This document shows, one piece after another, positions 30,721 through 38,269 of a stretch of DNA of 41,447 bases. Below the pieces are notes generated by a model. The model searched no databases. It was not told the origin of the DNA and saw only the letters and a list, made by a program, of their open reading frames with translations. The position numbers were made by a program, and so were the translations under genes. Source of the stretch: Candidatus Thorarchaeota archaeon (GTDB taxonomy: Archaea > Asgardarchaeota > Thorarchaeia > Thorarchaeales > Thorarchaeaceae); assembly GCA_016840685.1 (NCBI GenBank), contig JAEORX010000010.1:1-41447 (forward strand). The letters run 5' to 3'. Each line of letters begins with the position of its first letter. Position 1 is the first letter of the stretch.

Positions 30721-31911
30721 TTACTTCACCTTCTTAGCAAACTCTTTTCCAAAGTTGAAGGCTTGTTCAAGTTCAGTGTCATCTGGCACCCATTTCACTG
30801 TGAATGGCTCCATAATGATGTCCATCTTTCCCTTCTCCATGAACTCCTGAATCTTTTTCACAGCTCCGCCGCCCCAACCATATGACCCGAAAGCGGCACA
30901 TTTCTTTCCAGCAGGTTTCAGCACCTCCAAATCGGAGAGAACGGGTGCAACAGTTGGGAGGATGTCGTTGTGTAGAGTTGCACTTCCAACGAGAATACCT
31001 CGGGCCTCCAATAAGTCTGCCATGATGTCGCTGCGGTCACTATGCGGGATGAGTTTCAGAATAGGTTCCAAACCCTCACTGTGAACACCTTCAGCTATTG
31101 CACGGGCTATCTTTGTCGTGCTTTCCCACATAGTGTCCCAAGTGATGACAATCTTGTCTTGAAATCTCTCACCCTTAGCCCACTCGAGATATCTCGTGGC
31201 AATTTGCAGTGGATTCTTTCTCCAGATGAGACCATGGGAGGGAGCTATCATTTTGATTGGTAAACCTAGCTCAACAACTTCCTCGATTTTTCTCTGGACC
31301 ATTCTACTTAGCGGCCACAGAATATTTGCATAGTATTTCTCAGCCTCACGCCAAAGTACTTGCTGATTCACTTCATCCGCAAAACGTTTCTCTGTGGCGT
31401 AATGTTGACCAAATGCGTCATTTGGCAACAAAATTTGCTTTTCTACATAGTAGGTGAACATGGATTCAGGCCAGTGAAGCATTGGTGCCTCGTAGAACCG
31501 TAGGGTCTTTCCCCCTAAATCCAACTCATCTCCTGTCTTGACTGTCTGGATATTCCACCCATCAGTGTAGTGTTTTTTGAGCTGGTCAACAGCTTTCGAA
31601 GTACAGACGAGCCGAGCATCCGAAGCTATCTTGAGAATTTCAGGTGTCGTACCTGAATGGTCCATCTCTGTGTGGTTCGATATCATATAATCGATTTTTG
31701 AGGGATCAATCACTTTGGAAATTCTTGTCAACATTTCATCTCTAAAAGGACCCATCACAGTATCGACCAACGCCACCTTCTTTCCAACTATCAGGTATGC
31801 ATTGTAAGTTGTGCCATGATGCGTTGTGTAACTATAGCCATGGAAATGGCGAAGATTATAGTCCAGAGCACCAACCCAGTATACGCCTTTTGCAATCTCA
31901 AATGGCTGCAT
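30721..31911 (-). CDS. fprA: Flavodiiron protein (FprA family, A-type flavoprotein)
   Basis: Flavodiiron proteins reduce oxygen or nitric oxide to protect anaerobes. The 396-residue protein has an N-terminal metallo-beta-lactamase-type diiron domain with HTEMDH (residues 80-85), the later histidine/acid ligands in APMLHWPESM, LPNDAFGQH and IAPSHGLIWR, and a C-terminal flavodoxin domain (KIVITWDTMWESTTKIARAIAEG, then FGSYGWGGGAV). ATG 31911 has GAGG about 9 bases upstream. The FMN loop reads TMWESTTK where TMWGST is common. Its presence suggests an anaerobe that meets oxygen. Confidence 0.95.
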   Translation of the reverse strand: MQPFEIAKGVYWVGALDYNLRHFHGYSYTTHHGTTYNAYLIVGKKVALVDTVMGPFRDEMLTRISKVIDPSKIDYMISNHTEMDHSGTTPEILKIASDARLVCTSKAVDQLKKHYTDGWNIQTVKTGDELDLGGKTLRFYEAPMLHWPESMFTYYVEKQILLPNDAFGQHYATEKRFADEVNQQVLWREAEKYYANILWPLSRMVQRKIEEVVELGLPIKMIAPSHGLIWRKNPLQIATRYLEWAKGERFQDKIVITWDTMWESTTKIARAIAEGVHSEGLEPILKLIPHSDRSDIMADLLEARGILVGSATLHNDILPTVAPVLSDLEVLKPAGKKCAAFGSYGWGGGAVKKIQEFMEKGKMDIIMEPFTVKWVPDDTELEQAFNFGKEFAKKVK

Positions 31912-31991
31912 CAATCTTTCCTCGTTCTGGAAGATAAACTTCTTGCCTAAAAAAGAGTGGTAACTTGCAAGATTTTACAATGATTTGAGAG

Positions 31992-32414
31992 TCAAGAGTA
32001 TGTAAAATCATTGGAGCCCAGATTTGTATCAACACGATAGTCCCATTGTGGTGAATCGGTTTCAAAGCTCTGGAGACCCTGACTGCGATCTATCCAACGC
32101 CAGCAGGGGACCGCTCCGACCTTCTCGAGCATGTACAAATTTGCCTTGGTGGCATTGTATCTGATTTCAAGGAGCGTGCCCTCTGGAAGAGTATCGATAT
32201 CGCTCACATCGAGTGTGGTGCGTCCGCTTGGGTCCTTCTCACCACAGCGTGAGAGAAAATACCGGATTTCTCCACCGTTCGCAGGGTTCTTGACGATTAC
32301 AGCAACATGTGGGCGAGCCACTGGGTCCCACCATCGGGGAATACCCGGACGTCTGATTACATAGTTGGTAGCAGGTTCAATCCGGCTGGGCAGGTCTAGT
32401 TGAATACGTCTCAC
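31992..32414 (-). CDS. Uncharacterised protein (140 aa)
   Basis: Not recognised. A soluble, mostly beta protein with conserved-looking aromatic and charged stretches (RRPGIPRWWDPVARPHVAVIVKNPANGGEIRYFLSRCG; LEIRYNATKANLYMLEKVGAVPCWRWI). No membrane helix or known motif. Start GTG 32414; CTTATATAG on the minus strand near 32438-32446 is about 27 bases upstream, so the transcript is probably leaderless and the start is well supported. Lies on the same strand as the flavodiiron gene, about 80 bp before it. Confidence 0.6.
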   Translation of the reverse strand: MRRIQLDLPSRIEPATNYVIRRPGIPRWWDPVARPHVAVIVKNPANGGEIRYFLSRCGEKDPSGRTTLDVSDIDTLPEGTLLEIRYNATKANLYMLEKVGAVPCWRWIDRSQGLQSFETDSPQWDYRVDTNLGSNDFTYS

Positions 32415-32644
32415 TCTCCAAGGGATAGAGTTGCAGTTTCTCTATATAAGAGGGTGCCGCGTATTACGACACCCCAAAGGTCTCATTCTGTTGCACTCTG
32501 AAGTCACTCTAAACTGTTAGTAATACCTAGGACTGGAAAACGTTGCAGTGGAAGGGAAGGGAAGTAATTGCAAGAATTTAACTACTTAACAAATGGCCAC
32601 AGACATGACCTTGGCCGAGTGTAAATCTGGCAGCTAGATACCTG
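32415..32644. other. 230-bp intergenic region
   Basis: Contains the TATA box (CTTATATAG, minus strand) of the 140-aa gene and a GGGTG...CACCC inverted repeat near 32454-32477. I see no protein gene or recognised RNA in the remaining ~150 bp. Confidence 0.5.
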
Positions 32645-32956
32645 TCATGTGTCCTCATCTAATGGAATACCTACCAAGAGAGGTCTTCCCTCATAGATTG
32701 ACCGTGTCACCTTTTCCCTAGCACTGGCAAGCAGTCTCCAAATCGTACCTCGACTGACCCCCATTTGTTTTCCAGCCTGTTCTTGGTATAGTCCTTCTAG
32801 GTCCACAAGACGAAGTACCTCCGCCTCTGCAAGATCGATGTGAATCGGATCTTCGTTGCCTGATGGATCAGGGGTCATCTTCTCTGCTCTTGGCTTACTT
32901 CCTATTTTGGGTTGAATTGGAAACCTACCACGGCCACCTTTTCTCCGCCTTTGCAT
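32645..32956 (-). CDS. DUF134 (UPF0251) family DNA-binding protein
   Basis: A 103-residue protein with a basic N-terminus (MQRRRKGGRGRFPIQPKIGSKPR) and the DUF134 helix-turn-helix: IHIDLAEAEVLRLVDLEGLYQEQAGKQMGVSRGTIWRLLASAREKVTRSIYEGRPL. DUF134 proteins are frequent neighbours of NifX-like and MinD/Mrp ATPase genes. This one is the last gene of such a cluster, 59 bp after the second ATPase. It could be the regulator acting on the palindromes at 35640-35676, but no experiment or sequence feature here shows that. Confidence 0.9.
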   Translation of the reverse strand: MQRRRKGGRGRFPIQPKIGSKPRAEKMTPDPSGNEDPIHIDLAEAEVLRLVDLEGLYQEQAGKQMGVSRGTIWRLLASAREKVTRSIYEGRPLLVGIPLDEDT

Positions 32957-33015
32957 CTCAATCCCAGTATAGATAGACAGAGGTTTCTTATTACACTTTT
33001 CAACAAAGTGTTTTA

Positions 33016-33912
33016 CTAATGCACGGTGTGATGTTCCTCTGTATCATAGCTGGAGAGGCTCTCTGTGACTCGACACCAAAACGCTTGTAGTAGCTGTGAT
33101 ATCTCATGGTCTGGCGCAAACTCGGGCAATGTCTGTGCAGCCACCATTGACTGTGTCATGATTGAGTCAAACTTGATTCTTCCCAGGACCTCTGCATCAT
33201 TTTCTGTGCAATACCTCTCTATGGCCTCTGTGTTCTCAAGGTTCAAATCGAACTTGTTGATGATTACCATAGCCTTCACTCGGAATCTCTTTAGCAACTC
33301 CAAGACTCTTTGCATATCATGAATCCCCGACATTGTCGGCTCCGTCACTATAATGCCTAGTTTAATGCCAGTCACTGTTGCGATTACTGGACAGCCAATA
33401 CCTGGTGAGCCATCGATAAGGACCGTTGAGAGTCCGTTCTCGGTGGCAATCCTAGTGGCGAGCTTTCTGACTTCAGTGACCAGTCTTCCTGAGTTTCCCT
33501 CTCCGGGTAGAAGTTTTGCATGAGCCATTCGACCGACTCTGGTGTCTGACTCATAGAGATTGCCCGACTGATGATCAGTCATTTGAATGGCATGCTCAGG
33601 ACAGACAAATTCACACACACCACAGCCTTCACAAGCGATAGAATCAACCTTAGAGTCGGTGATAGCATCGAATCGACAAGCCTCCTCACATAACCCACAA
33701 GAGGTACATAGGTCTTCATCAATCACAGCCATCTTAGACGCCACAAAGGCAGTTGTTGATTTTATGGTGGGACTGAGGAGGATATGGAGGTCGGGAGCAT
33801 CAACATCGCAGTCCGCCATGACGATTTCATCAGCAATCATTCCTAGGGCCGCGCAGATGGTAGTCTTTCCTGTACCACCCTTTCCACTGATGACTGCCAC
33901 CTCATTCACCAT
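33016..33912 (-). CDS. MinD/Mrp-type P-loop ATPase with inserted 2[4Fe-4S] ferredoxin domain, copy 1
   Basis: A 298-residue protein of the COG1149 type: deviant Walker A VISGKGGTGKTT, then a ferredoxin insert with two cluster motifs (CTSCGLCEEACRF and CEGCGVCEFVCP), VLIDGSPGIGCPVIA (the ATPase switch) and VTEPTMSGIHDMQRVLELL. Related archaeal ATPases act in iron-sulphur or cofactor assembly and metal delivery. It overlaps copy 2 by 11 bases (33902-33912), so they are translated together and may work as a pair. Confidence 0.92.
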   Translation of the reverse strand: MVNEVAVISGKGGTGKTTICAALGMIADEIVMADCDVDAPDLHILLSPTIKSTTAFVASKMAVIDEDLCTSCGLCEEACRFDAITDSKVDSIACEGCGVCEFVCPEHAIQMTDHQSGNLYESDTRVGRMAHAKLLPGEGNSGRLVTEVRKLATRIATENGLSTVLIDGSPGIGCPVIATVTGIKLGIIVTEPTMSGIHDMQRVLELLKRFRVKAMVIINKFDLNLENTEAIERYCTENDAEVLGRIKFDSIMTQSMVAAQTLPEFAPDHEISQLLQAFWCRVTESLSSYDTEEHHTVH

Positions 33913-34744
33913 TCTTCACCAACTCCGTGATTCGAACAAACAGGTCATTGAATCGATTACGCCATTCAGGCATTTCTTGAATGAAAGGGATTCCGCGAGA
34001 ATAGAGCTCAGCGATAGTTCGATTGAAGGGGATTTCCATCAGGATTTGAATGTCGTTCTTTCTACAGTACTCAGTGACTCCCTCATCACCAATACCGGCC
34101 CTGTTGATTATCACTCCAAAGGGGATGTTCAGTTCCTTCACCACATCAACAGCCATGGAGAGATCGTGGAGCCCAAAGGGAGTTGGTTCCGTCACCAAGA
34201 CCAGATAGTCGCTATCCCGCATTGTTTCAATCACGGGACAGGCGGTTCCAGGAGGTGCATCAAGGATGTTGATCGCGTTAGGTTTGACCTGATCCTTCAC
34301 TCTCTTTATCAGAGTGGTCGCAATTGGTTCGCCTATAGACAGCTCTCCATAGACTAGACGAGTGTCACCAATGCTCGATTGATGAATTCTCCCAATAGGT
34401 CGTTCCACCTCATTGATGGCATCCTCAGGACAGACAAGTTTGCACCCACCACAGGAGTGACACATCTCATTGTATATCATTGTCTTCGTTTTGCCCACAA
34501 AAATTGCGTTGAACTGACAGAATTCTGCACACTTTCCGCAAAGAGTGCACTTGCCTTGGTCCACTGAGGGGGTGGGAACAGTCACTGATGATGTCTGGAG
34601 ATTTGTGGGAAGAAGAAGAGTATGCACATTCGGCTCTTCTACATCACAGTCCAGTAGATTTGTAAAGCCAATTGAAAGGGCGAGGTTCACAGCGACTGTA
34701 GTCTTTCCAGTGCCACCTTTTCCAGATGCAACTGTGATGATCAA
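33902..34744 (-). CDS. MinD/Mrp-type P-loop ATPase with inserted 2[4Fe-4S] ferredoxin domain, copy 2
   Basis: 280 residues: MIITVASGKGGTGKTTVAVNLALSIG, LLDCDVEEPNVH, ferredoxin motifs CTLCGKCAEFCQF and CHSCGGCKLVCP, NILDAPPGTACPVIETM, VTEPTPFGLHDLSMAVDVV and VIINRAGIGDEGV. Parallel in layout to copy 1, but well diverged. These paired ATPases are commonly found with NifX-like and DUF134 genes. Third gene of the operon counted from the 35.6 kb promoter, 31 bp after the second NifX-like gene. Confidence 0.92.
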   Translation of the reverse strand: MIITVASGKGGTGKTTVAVNLALSIGFTNLLDCDVEEPNVHTLLLPTNLQTSSVTVPTPSVDQGKCTLCGKCAEFCQFNAIFVGKTKTMIYNEMCHSCGGCKLVCPEDAINEVERPIGRIHQSSIGDTRLVYGELSIGEPIATTLIKRVKDQVKPNAINILDAPPGTACPVIETMRDSDYLVLVTEPTPFGLHDLSMAVDVVKELNIPFGVIINRAGIGDEGVTEYCRKNDIQILMEIPFNRTIAELYSRGIPFIQEMPEWRNRFNDLFVRITELVKNGE

Positions 34745-34775
34745 TCAATCACACCCATGACTCAACTGATCATGT

Positions 34776-35144
34776 TCATTTATGATGAGCATCAGCGCAG
34801 CCTTCAGTTAGTTCCTCTAACTCGTTTCGAATATAGGCTTGAACAAGCTCCTGAACAGATCTGCTATTTGCCCTGAGAACTGCTATATTCTGGGATTGAA
34901 AACTCATGATTCCACGAGGGCCCATTCCTTGCACAATTACTGCCCTGGGTTGAAATCTCAGCACATTATTGTGAGCGTGGCCTTTGCCACCTGAGTGCTC
35001 ACCCCTGTTCGGATGTACTTGCGCCTTGATTGCAGTGCCATTATTGTCGAGGTCAATCACGGCGAAGTAGGGCGCTCTTCCAAAGTGGTCAGCAATCTCA
35101 GTGCCTTCCATATTATGGGTTGGGATGAGTATTCTGGTGGTCAT
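34776..35144 (-). CDS. NifX/NifB-C-terminal-like (dinitrogenase iron-molybdenum cofactor) family protein, copy 1
   Basis: 122 residues with the NifX-like fold pattern: ILIPTHNMEGTEIADHFGRAPYFAVID, the histidine-rich loop HPNRGEHSGGKGHAHNN, and AVIVQGMGPRGIMSFQSQNIAVLRA. Family members bind iron-sulphur or iron-molybdenum cofactors; in non-fixing archaea their role is unknown. No nifHDK genes are in the window. ATG 35144 overlaps the previous gene's stop by one base and follows GAGGAGGTAGG, so translation is coupled. Confidence 0.9.
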   Translation of the reverse strand: MTTRILIPTHNMEGTEIADHFGRAPYFAVIDLDNNGTAIKAQVHPNRGEHSGGKGHAHNNVLRFQPRAVIVQGMGPRGIMSFQSQNIAVLRANSRSVQELVQAYIRNELEELTEGCADAHHK

Positions 35145-35620
35145 CAGTTCCTACCTCCTCTACGACGACCCCGTCCGCCGCCGCCACGTCCCATCCCACG
35201 GCCCATCCCCATTCCGTAACCATAACCCATTCCCAAACCACGACCAGGACCACCCTGTCCTTTTCCTACATTTGAGGGCCCCGGGGTTGTCAACTCCTGA
35301 AAGCCACTCTTGTTGTAATTCTCGATTGCTGTTCTGACCGTACCTGACACACCAGACAGTATCTTGATCCCTGCATCCTGTAGCGCTGGAAATGCATTAG
35401 GACCGACACTACCAGTGAGAACTGCATCGACATCCTTGGATGCTACAGTCTGAGCAGCTCTGATGCCAGCTCCGCCCGAGGCCATGGCAGCCTCGTTTGA
35501 TACAGCTTCAAAGGCATATGTTTCAGGATCAGCAATGATGAAGTAGGCGCATCGACCAAAGCGTGGGTCGACCATTGAGTCTAGTGTTGGTCCAGATGAA
35601 GTAATACAGATTTTTGTCAT
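35144..35620 (-). CDS. NifX/NifB-C-terminal-like protein with glycine-rich tail, copy 2
   Basis: 158 residues. The first ~110 match the dinitrogenase iron-molybdenum cofactor family (MTKICITSSGPTLDSMVDPRFGRCAYFIIAD, DVDAVLTGSVGPNAFPALQDAGIKIL). The last ~45 residues are a low-complexity Gly/Met/Arg/Tyr tail (GRGLGMGYGYGMGMGRGMG followed by an RGG/RR stretch), probably disordered. It is the first gene of the operon; two palindromic operators lie 20-56 bases upstream. GAGATGTG precedes ATG 35620. The tail may bind nucleic acid or assist partner contacts. Confidence 0.88.
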   Translation of the reverse strand: MTKICITSSGPTLDSMVDPRFGRCAYFIIADPETYAFEAVSNEAAMASGGAGIRAAQTVASKDVDAVLTGSVGPNAFPALQDAGIKILSGVSGTVRTAIENYNKSGFQELTTPGPSNVGKGQGGPGRGLGMGYGYGMGMGRGMGRGGGGRGRRRGGRN

Positions 35621-35639
35621 TGTTCACATCTCATTATAT

Positions 35640-35676
35640 TGAATCTTGATTCATATTCATATTGAATCCTGATTCA
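35640..35676 (-). promoter_or_regulatory. Two TGAATCnnGATTCA palindromes at the NifX/MinD operon promoter
   Basis: TGAATCTTGATTCA (35640-35653) and TGAATCCTGATTCA (35663-35676) are perfect 6-bp-arm palindromes 23 bp apart, with the intervening bases nearly repeated too (ATAT-type spacers). On the minus strand a TATA-like CTTTATATG (35676-35684) abuts the outer palindrome and the inner one falls at the expected transcription start. The spacing of about two helical turns suggests two dimers bound on one DNA face. The operon's own DUF134 regulator is the obvious candidate binder. Confidence 0.75.
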
Positions 35677-35774
35677 TATAAAGGCATCGGTATTGCCAAA
35701 AGGTGCTGCGGAGGAGAATAGGGAGGTAGAGTAACAGAGTGAAGCGTTTATCTCTTGGTAGGGAGATAGAATGA

Positions 35775-37019
35775 ATGTCAATGGAGAGTCTTACAGTGAC
35801 GGGATCGTTCAGTGTCGGGATTGTGGGTAAGCCTTCTAGCGGAAAGACTTCATTCACAAATGCGGCGTGCATGACGGAGTTTAAGGTGGGGAGCTATCCA
35901 TTCACCACAATAGAGGCAAATGTCGGAGTGACTCACGTCCGGACCAAATGTGCCTGTGCTGATTTCGAAGTGGAGGATAATCCTCAGAATTCAATATGTA
36001 TAGACAGAGTCAGACTTGTCCCCATCAAACTCATAGATGTTGCAGGGCTTGTTCCTGGGGCGCATAAGGGGCGGGGGATGGGAAACCAGTTCCTCGACGA
36101 TCTCAGACAAGCAGATGTGCTCATTCATATTGTAGATGCAAGCGGAGGCTTGGATGCAGAGGGACAAGAGGTCGCTGCTGGTAGCCATGACCCGCTTGGT
36201 GATGTGCAATTTCTGGAAGAAGAGCTTGTGGAGTGGATGTTGGCCATTATTGAGAAGGATTGGCGACGGATTACTGGTCGTGTACGATCTGAGGGAGCAA
36301 AGCTTGAAGATCTCCTTCTGGAGAAGCTGTCCGGCCTCAAGATAACCCGAGGCCATGTTCTGAAGGCATTGAGAAACTCGGACTTAAAGGCTGAAACTGC
36401 CGATAAGTGGACTGATGAGGAAAAGAAACATTTCGTGAGGACACTCCAAAGGATAGCAAAGCCCATCATCATCGCAGCCAACAAGATTGACCGGCCAAAT
36501 GCTGAGGACAACTTCAAACGCTTACAAGAAACATTACCAGACTACTTGGTGGTACCTGTGAGCGCCCTTGCGGAGAAGGTATTGAAGGATTTAGAACGAA
36601 AAGGGGTCATCAGGTATATCCCGGGCGATGATGACTTTGAGATACTTGAAAAGAGTGGTTTAAAGGAGTCAGAACTTGAACAGCTGGAAAAGATTAAGGA
36701 GCAAATACTGAGAAAGTTTGGAGGCTCAGGCGTTCAGAACATTCTGAATCGTGCGGTGTTTGACTTCCTCCATATGATCACCGTGTATCCGGTTCATGAT
36801 GCAAACACACTCACTGATAGTGATGGTAATGTGCTTCCTGATGTGTATCTTGTGTCAGAGGGCACAACTGCCAAGGAGTTTGCAGGGCACATACACACAG
36901 ACCTGATGGAGTCCTTTATCCATGGCATAGATGCACGTACAAAGATGAGAATTAGTGACAAACATGAGCTAAAGGACAGGGACGTCATCAAGATAGTGAG
37001 CGCCAAAGGATCCAAATGA
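35775..37019 (+). CDS. YchF/DRG-type (Obg-related) GTPase with TGS domain
   Basis: A 414-residue translation-linked GTPase of the archaeal COG0012-like type. G1 is VGKPSSGKTSFTNA, switch regions YPFTTIEANVG and VPIKLIDVAGLVPGAHKGRGMGNQFLDDLRQADVLIHIVDASG, and NKID (AANKIDRP) is the specificity motif, followed by VVPVSALAE. A helical middle insert and a C-terminal TGS domain (LPDVYLVSEGTTAKEFAGHIHTDL) complete it. ATG 35775. It is divergent from the NifX/MinD operon, sharing about 150 bp of promoter region. Confidence 0.94.
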   Translation: MSMESLTVTGSFSVGIVGKPSSGKTSFTNAACMTEFKVGSYPFTTIEANVGVTHVRTKCACADFEVEDNPQNSICIDRVRLVPIKLIDVAGLVPGAHKGRGMGNQFLDDLRQADVLIHIVDASGGLDAEGQEVAAGSHDPLGDVQFLEEELVEWMLAIIEKDWRRITGRVRSEGAKLEDLLLEKLSGLKITRGHVLKALRNSDLKAETADKWTDEEKKHFVRTLQRIAKPIIIAANKIDRPNAEDNFKRLQETLPDYLVVPVSALAEKVLKDLERKGVIRYIPGDDDFEILEKSGLKESELEQLEKIKEQILRKFGGSGVQNILNRAVFDFLHMITVYPVHDANTLTDSDGNVLPDVYLVSEGTTAKEFAGHIHTDLMESFIHGIDARTKMRISDKHELKDRDVIKIVSAKGSK

Positions 37020-37191
37020 GTTGTGTACGTTTCTGTTCAATAAATACTCACCATTTCTTAGCAATGACTGCTGCATAGATTGGTGGCGGTTCTTCATGTT
37101 GCGCACTCAAACCAAGCGATGTAGTCACAGTGTCTGCCCTCAGATGTGGGTATGACTGTGTATTAGAAAGAAAAATTGAGTGTGATAAACT
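37020..37191. other. Intergenic region before the 140-aa gene
   Basis: About 170 bp without a clear gene. An open frame on the minus strand (37048 to past the start of the next gene) ends in a protein-like tail, ...EEPPPIYAAVIAKKW, but its upstream part overlaps the next gene and has no recognisable domain, so it may be a gene relic. Confidence 0.3.
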
Positions 37192-37614
37192 GTGGAGATC
37201 TTCGCAACCCTTGATGATGCTAAAAATGCTGGCGCGTTCCTTGCCAGATGTGGCCACTTCCCCACCATTTACAAACGCCTCGATCATGAATACATTCTCA
37301 TTAGCAAGGGGGAGTGGCCCCCAAGAAAATCTTGGCCGTTTTTGAAATGGGATGGGGAGGATTGGGTCCCAGTGTTGGCGAGATTAGACACCTTGCAAAT
37401 GGCGAGAGAGGCCACTGGATTGTTTGTCCTACTTGGACATGACCCAGTGGTTGTTGAGTTTCCTGGGATAACATTTGACATTTTTCTGAAGGAGTCTCAT
37501 GTGCCTACGGGTGCTTGGATTATCACAGATTCGGATCCGTACCACTCTGTGAAGCGTATCAAACCTCCAAGCCAGAGTGAGAATGAAGATTCTGTAGAGG
37601 TGTCACTACACTAG
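37192..37614 (+). CDS. Uncharacterised protein (140 aa)
   Basis: Not recognised. A soluble alpha/beta protein, MEIFATLDDAKNAGAFLARCGHFPTIYKRLDHEYILISKGEWPPRKSW... then two aromatic repeats of similar pattern and an acidic tail. No motif for catalysis or metal binding is clear. Starts at GTG 37192 with no strong ribosome binding site. Converges with the flavoredoxin gene. Confidence 0.5.
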   Translation: MEIFATLDDAKNAGAFLARCGHFPTIYKRLDHEYILISKGEWPPRKSWPFLKWDGEDWVPVLARLDTLQMAREATGLFVLLGHDPVVVEFPGITFDIFLKESHVPTGAWIITDSDPYHSVKRIKPPSQSENEDSVEVSLH

Positions 37615-37632
37615 AATGCCTTTGCATATTTT

Positions 37633-38169
37633 CTACGAGATTTGTTTACCCAATGACCAGTATTGTCCATTCAGTGGGAGATAGGTGAACAAAGATGTCT
37701 TTGATGCATCAAAACGTCCATTCTCATTGAGTGTTTCTTCATCAATATGTACTGCGAGTACCTCAGCCACAAAGAGGTCATGTGCACCCAGAGGAATGAT
37801 CTGAGTGGTCTTACATTCAATGTTTATCGGACACTCCTTGATCATAGGCGCGTTAACTTCTGTCGCTGGAACTGCGGTAAACCCGCCCTCTTTGAACTTG
37901 TCATGATCACGACCAGATTTAGTCCCAGCAAACTTAGTTTCCTCTATCTGGCTGGAGGAAGGGATATTCAGAACAAAAACCCCTGCCTGTTTCACCAGAC
38001 TGTGGCTATAACGTTGAGGTCGAATCCCAGCAACTACGGTTGGGGGGTCACTGCACACATTTGCTACCCAGGAAAGAGTTATGACATTTGACCCATCGTT
38101 TCCACCTACACTAAGTAATACAACCGGACAAGGAACTAGTGCAGTTCCGGGCTTCATCTTTCTTTTCAT
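37633..38169 (-). CDS. Flavin reductase / flavoredoxin family protein
   Basis: A 178-residue FMN-binding split-barrel protein of the flavoredoxin group: PCPVVLLSVGGNDGSNVITLSWVANVCSDPPTVVAGIRPQRYSHSLV, FVLNIPSS, TKFAGTKSGRDHDKF, then ECPINIECKTTQIIPLGAHDLFVAEVLAV. Related proteins move electrons for sulphite, NO or oxygen metabolism. The flavodiiron protein 6 kb away could be a functional partner, but they are not in one operon. Divergent from the dehydrogenase gene. Confidence 0.9.
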   Translation of the reverse strand: MKRKMKPGTALVPCPVVLLSVGGNDGSNVITLSWVANVCSDPPTVVAGIRPQRYSHSLVKQAGVFVLNIPSSSQIEETKFAGTKSGRDHDKFKEGGFTAVPATEVNAPMIKECPINIECKTTQIIPLGAHDLFVAEVLAVHIDEETLNENGRFDASKTSLFTYLPLNGQYWSLGKQIS

Positions 38170-38269
38170 AATGGAAGTCTTATGTCAACCGAGTTAAGAA
38201 AATGTCGGGCCGTTGGATTTAAGTTCAAGCTGCAATGGGAGAGCTCAAGACAGTTAGAGGGTTGTTCCA

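Noticed and set aside
34995-35337. Plus-strand frames rich in Pro/Arg within the NifX-like genes
   Set aside because: They are antisense readings of the glycine-rich tail and have no start signal.
37048-37287. Minus-strand 79-codon frame ending in a protein-like tail
   Set aside because: It covers the start of the 140-aa gene, has no recognised domain and no ribosome binding site; at most a relic.
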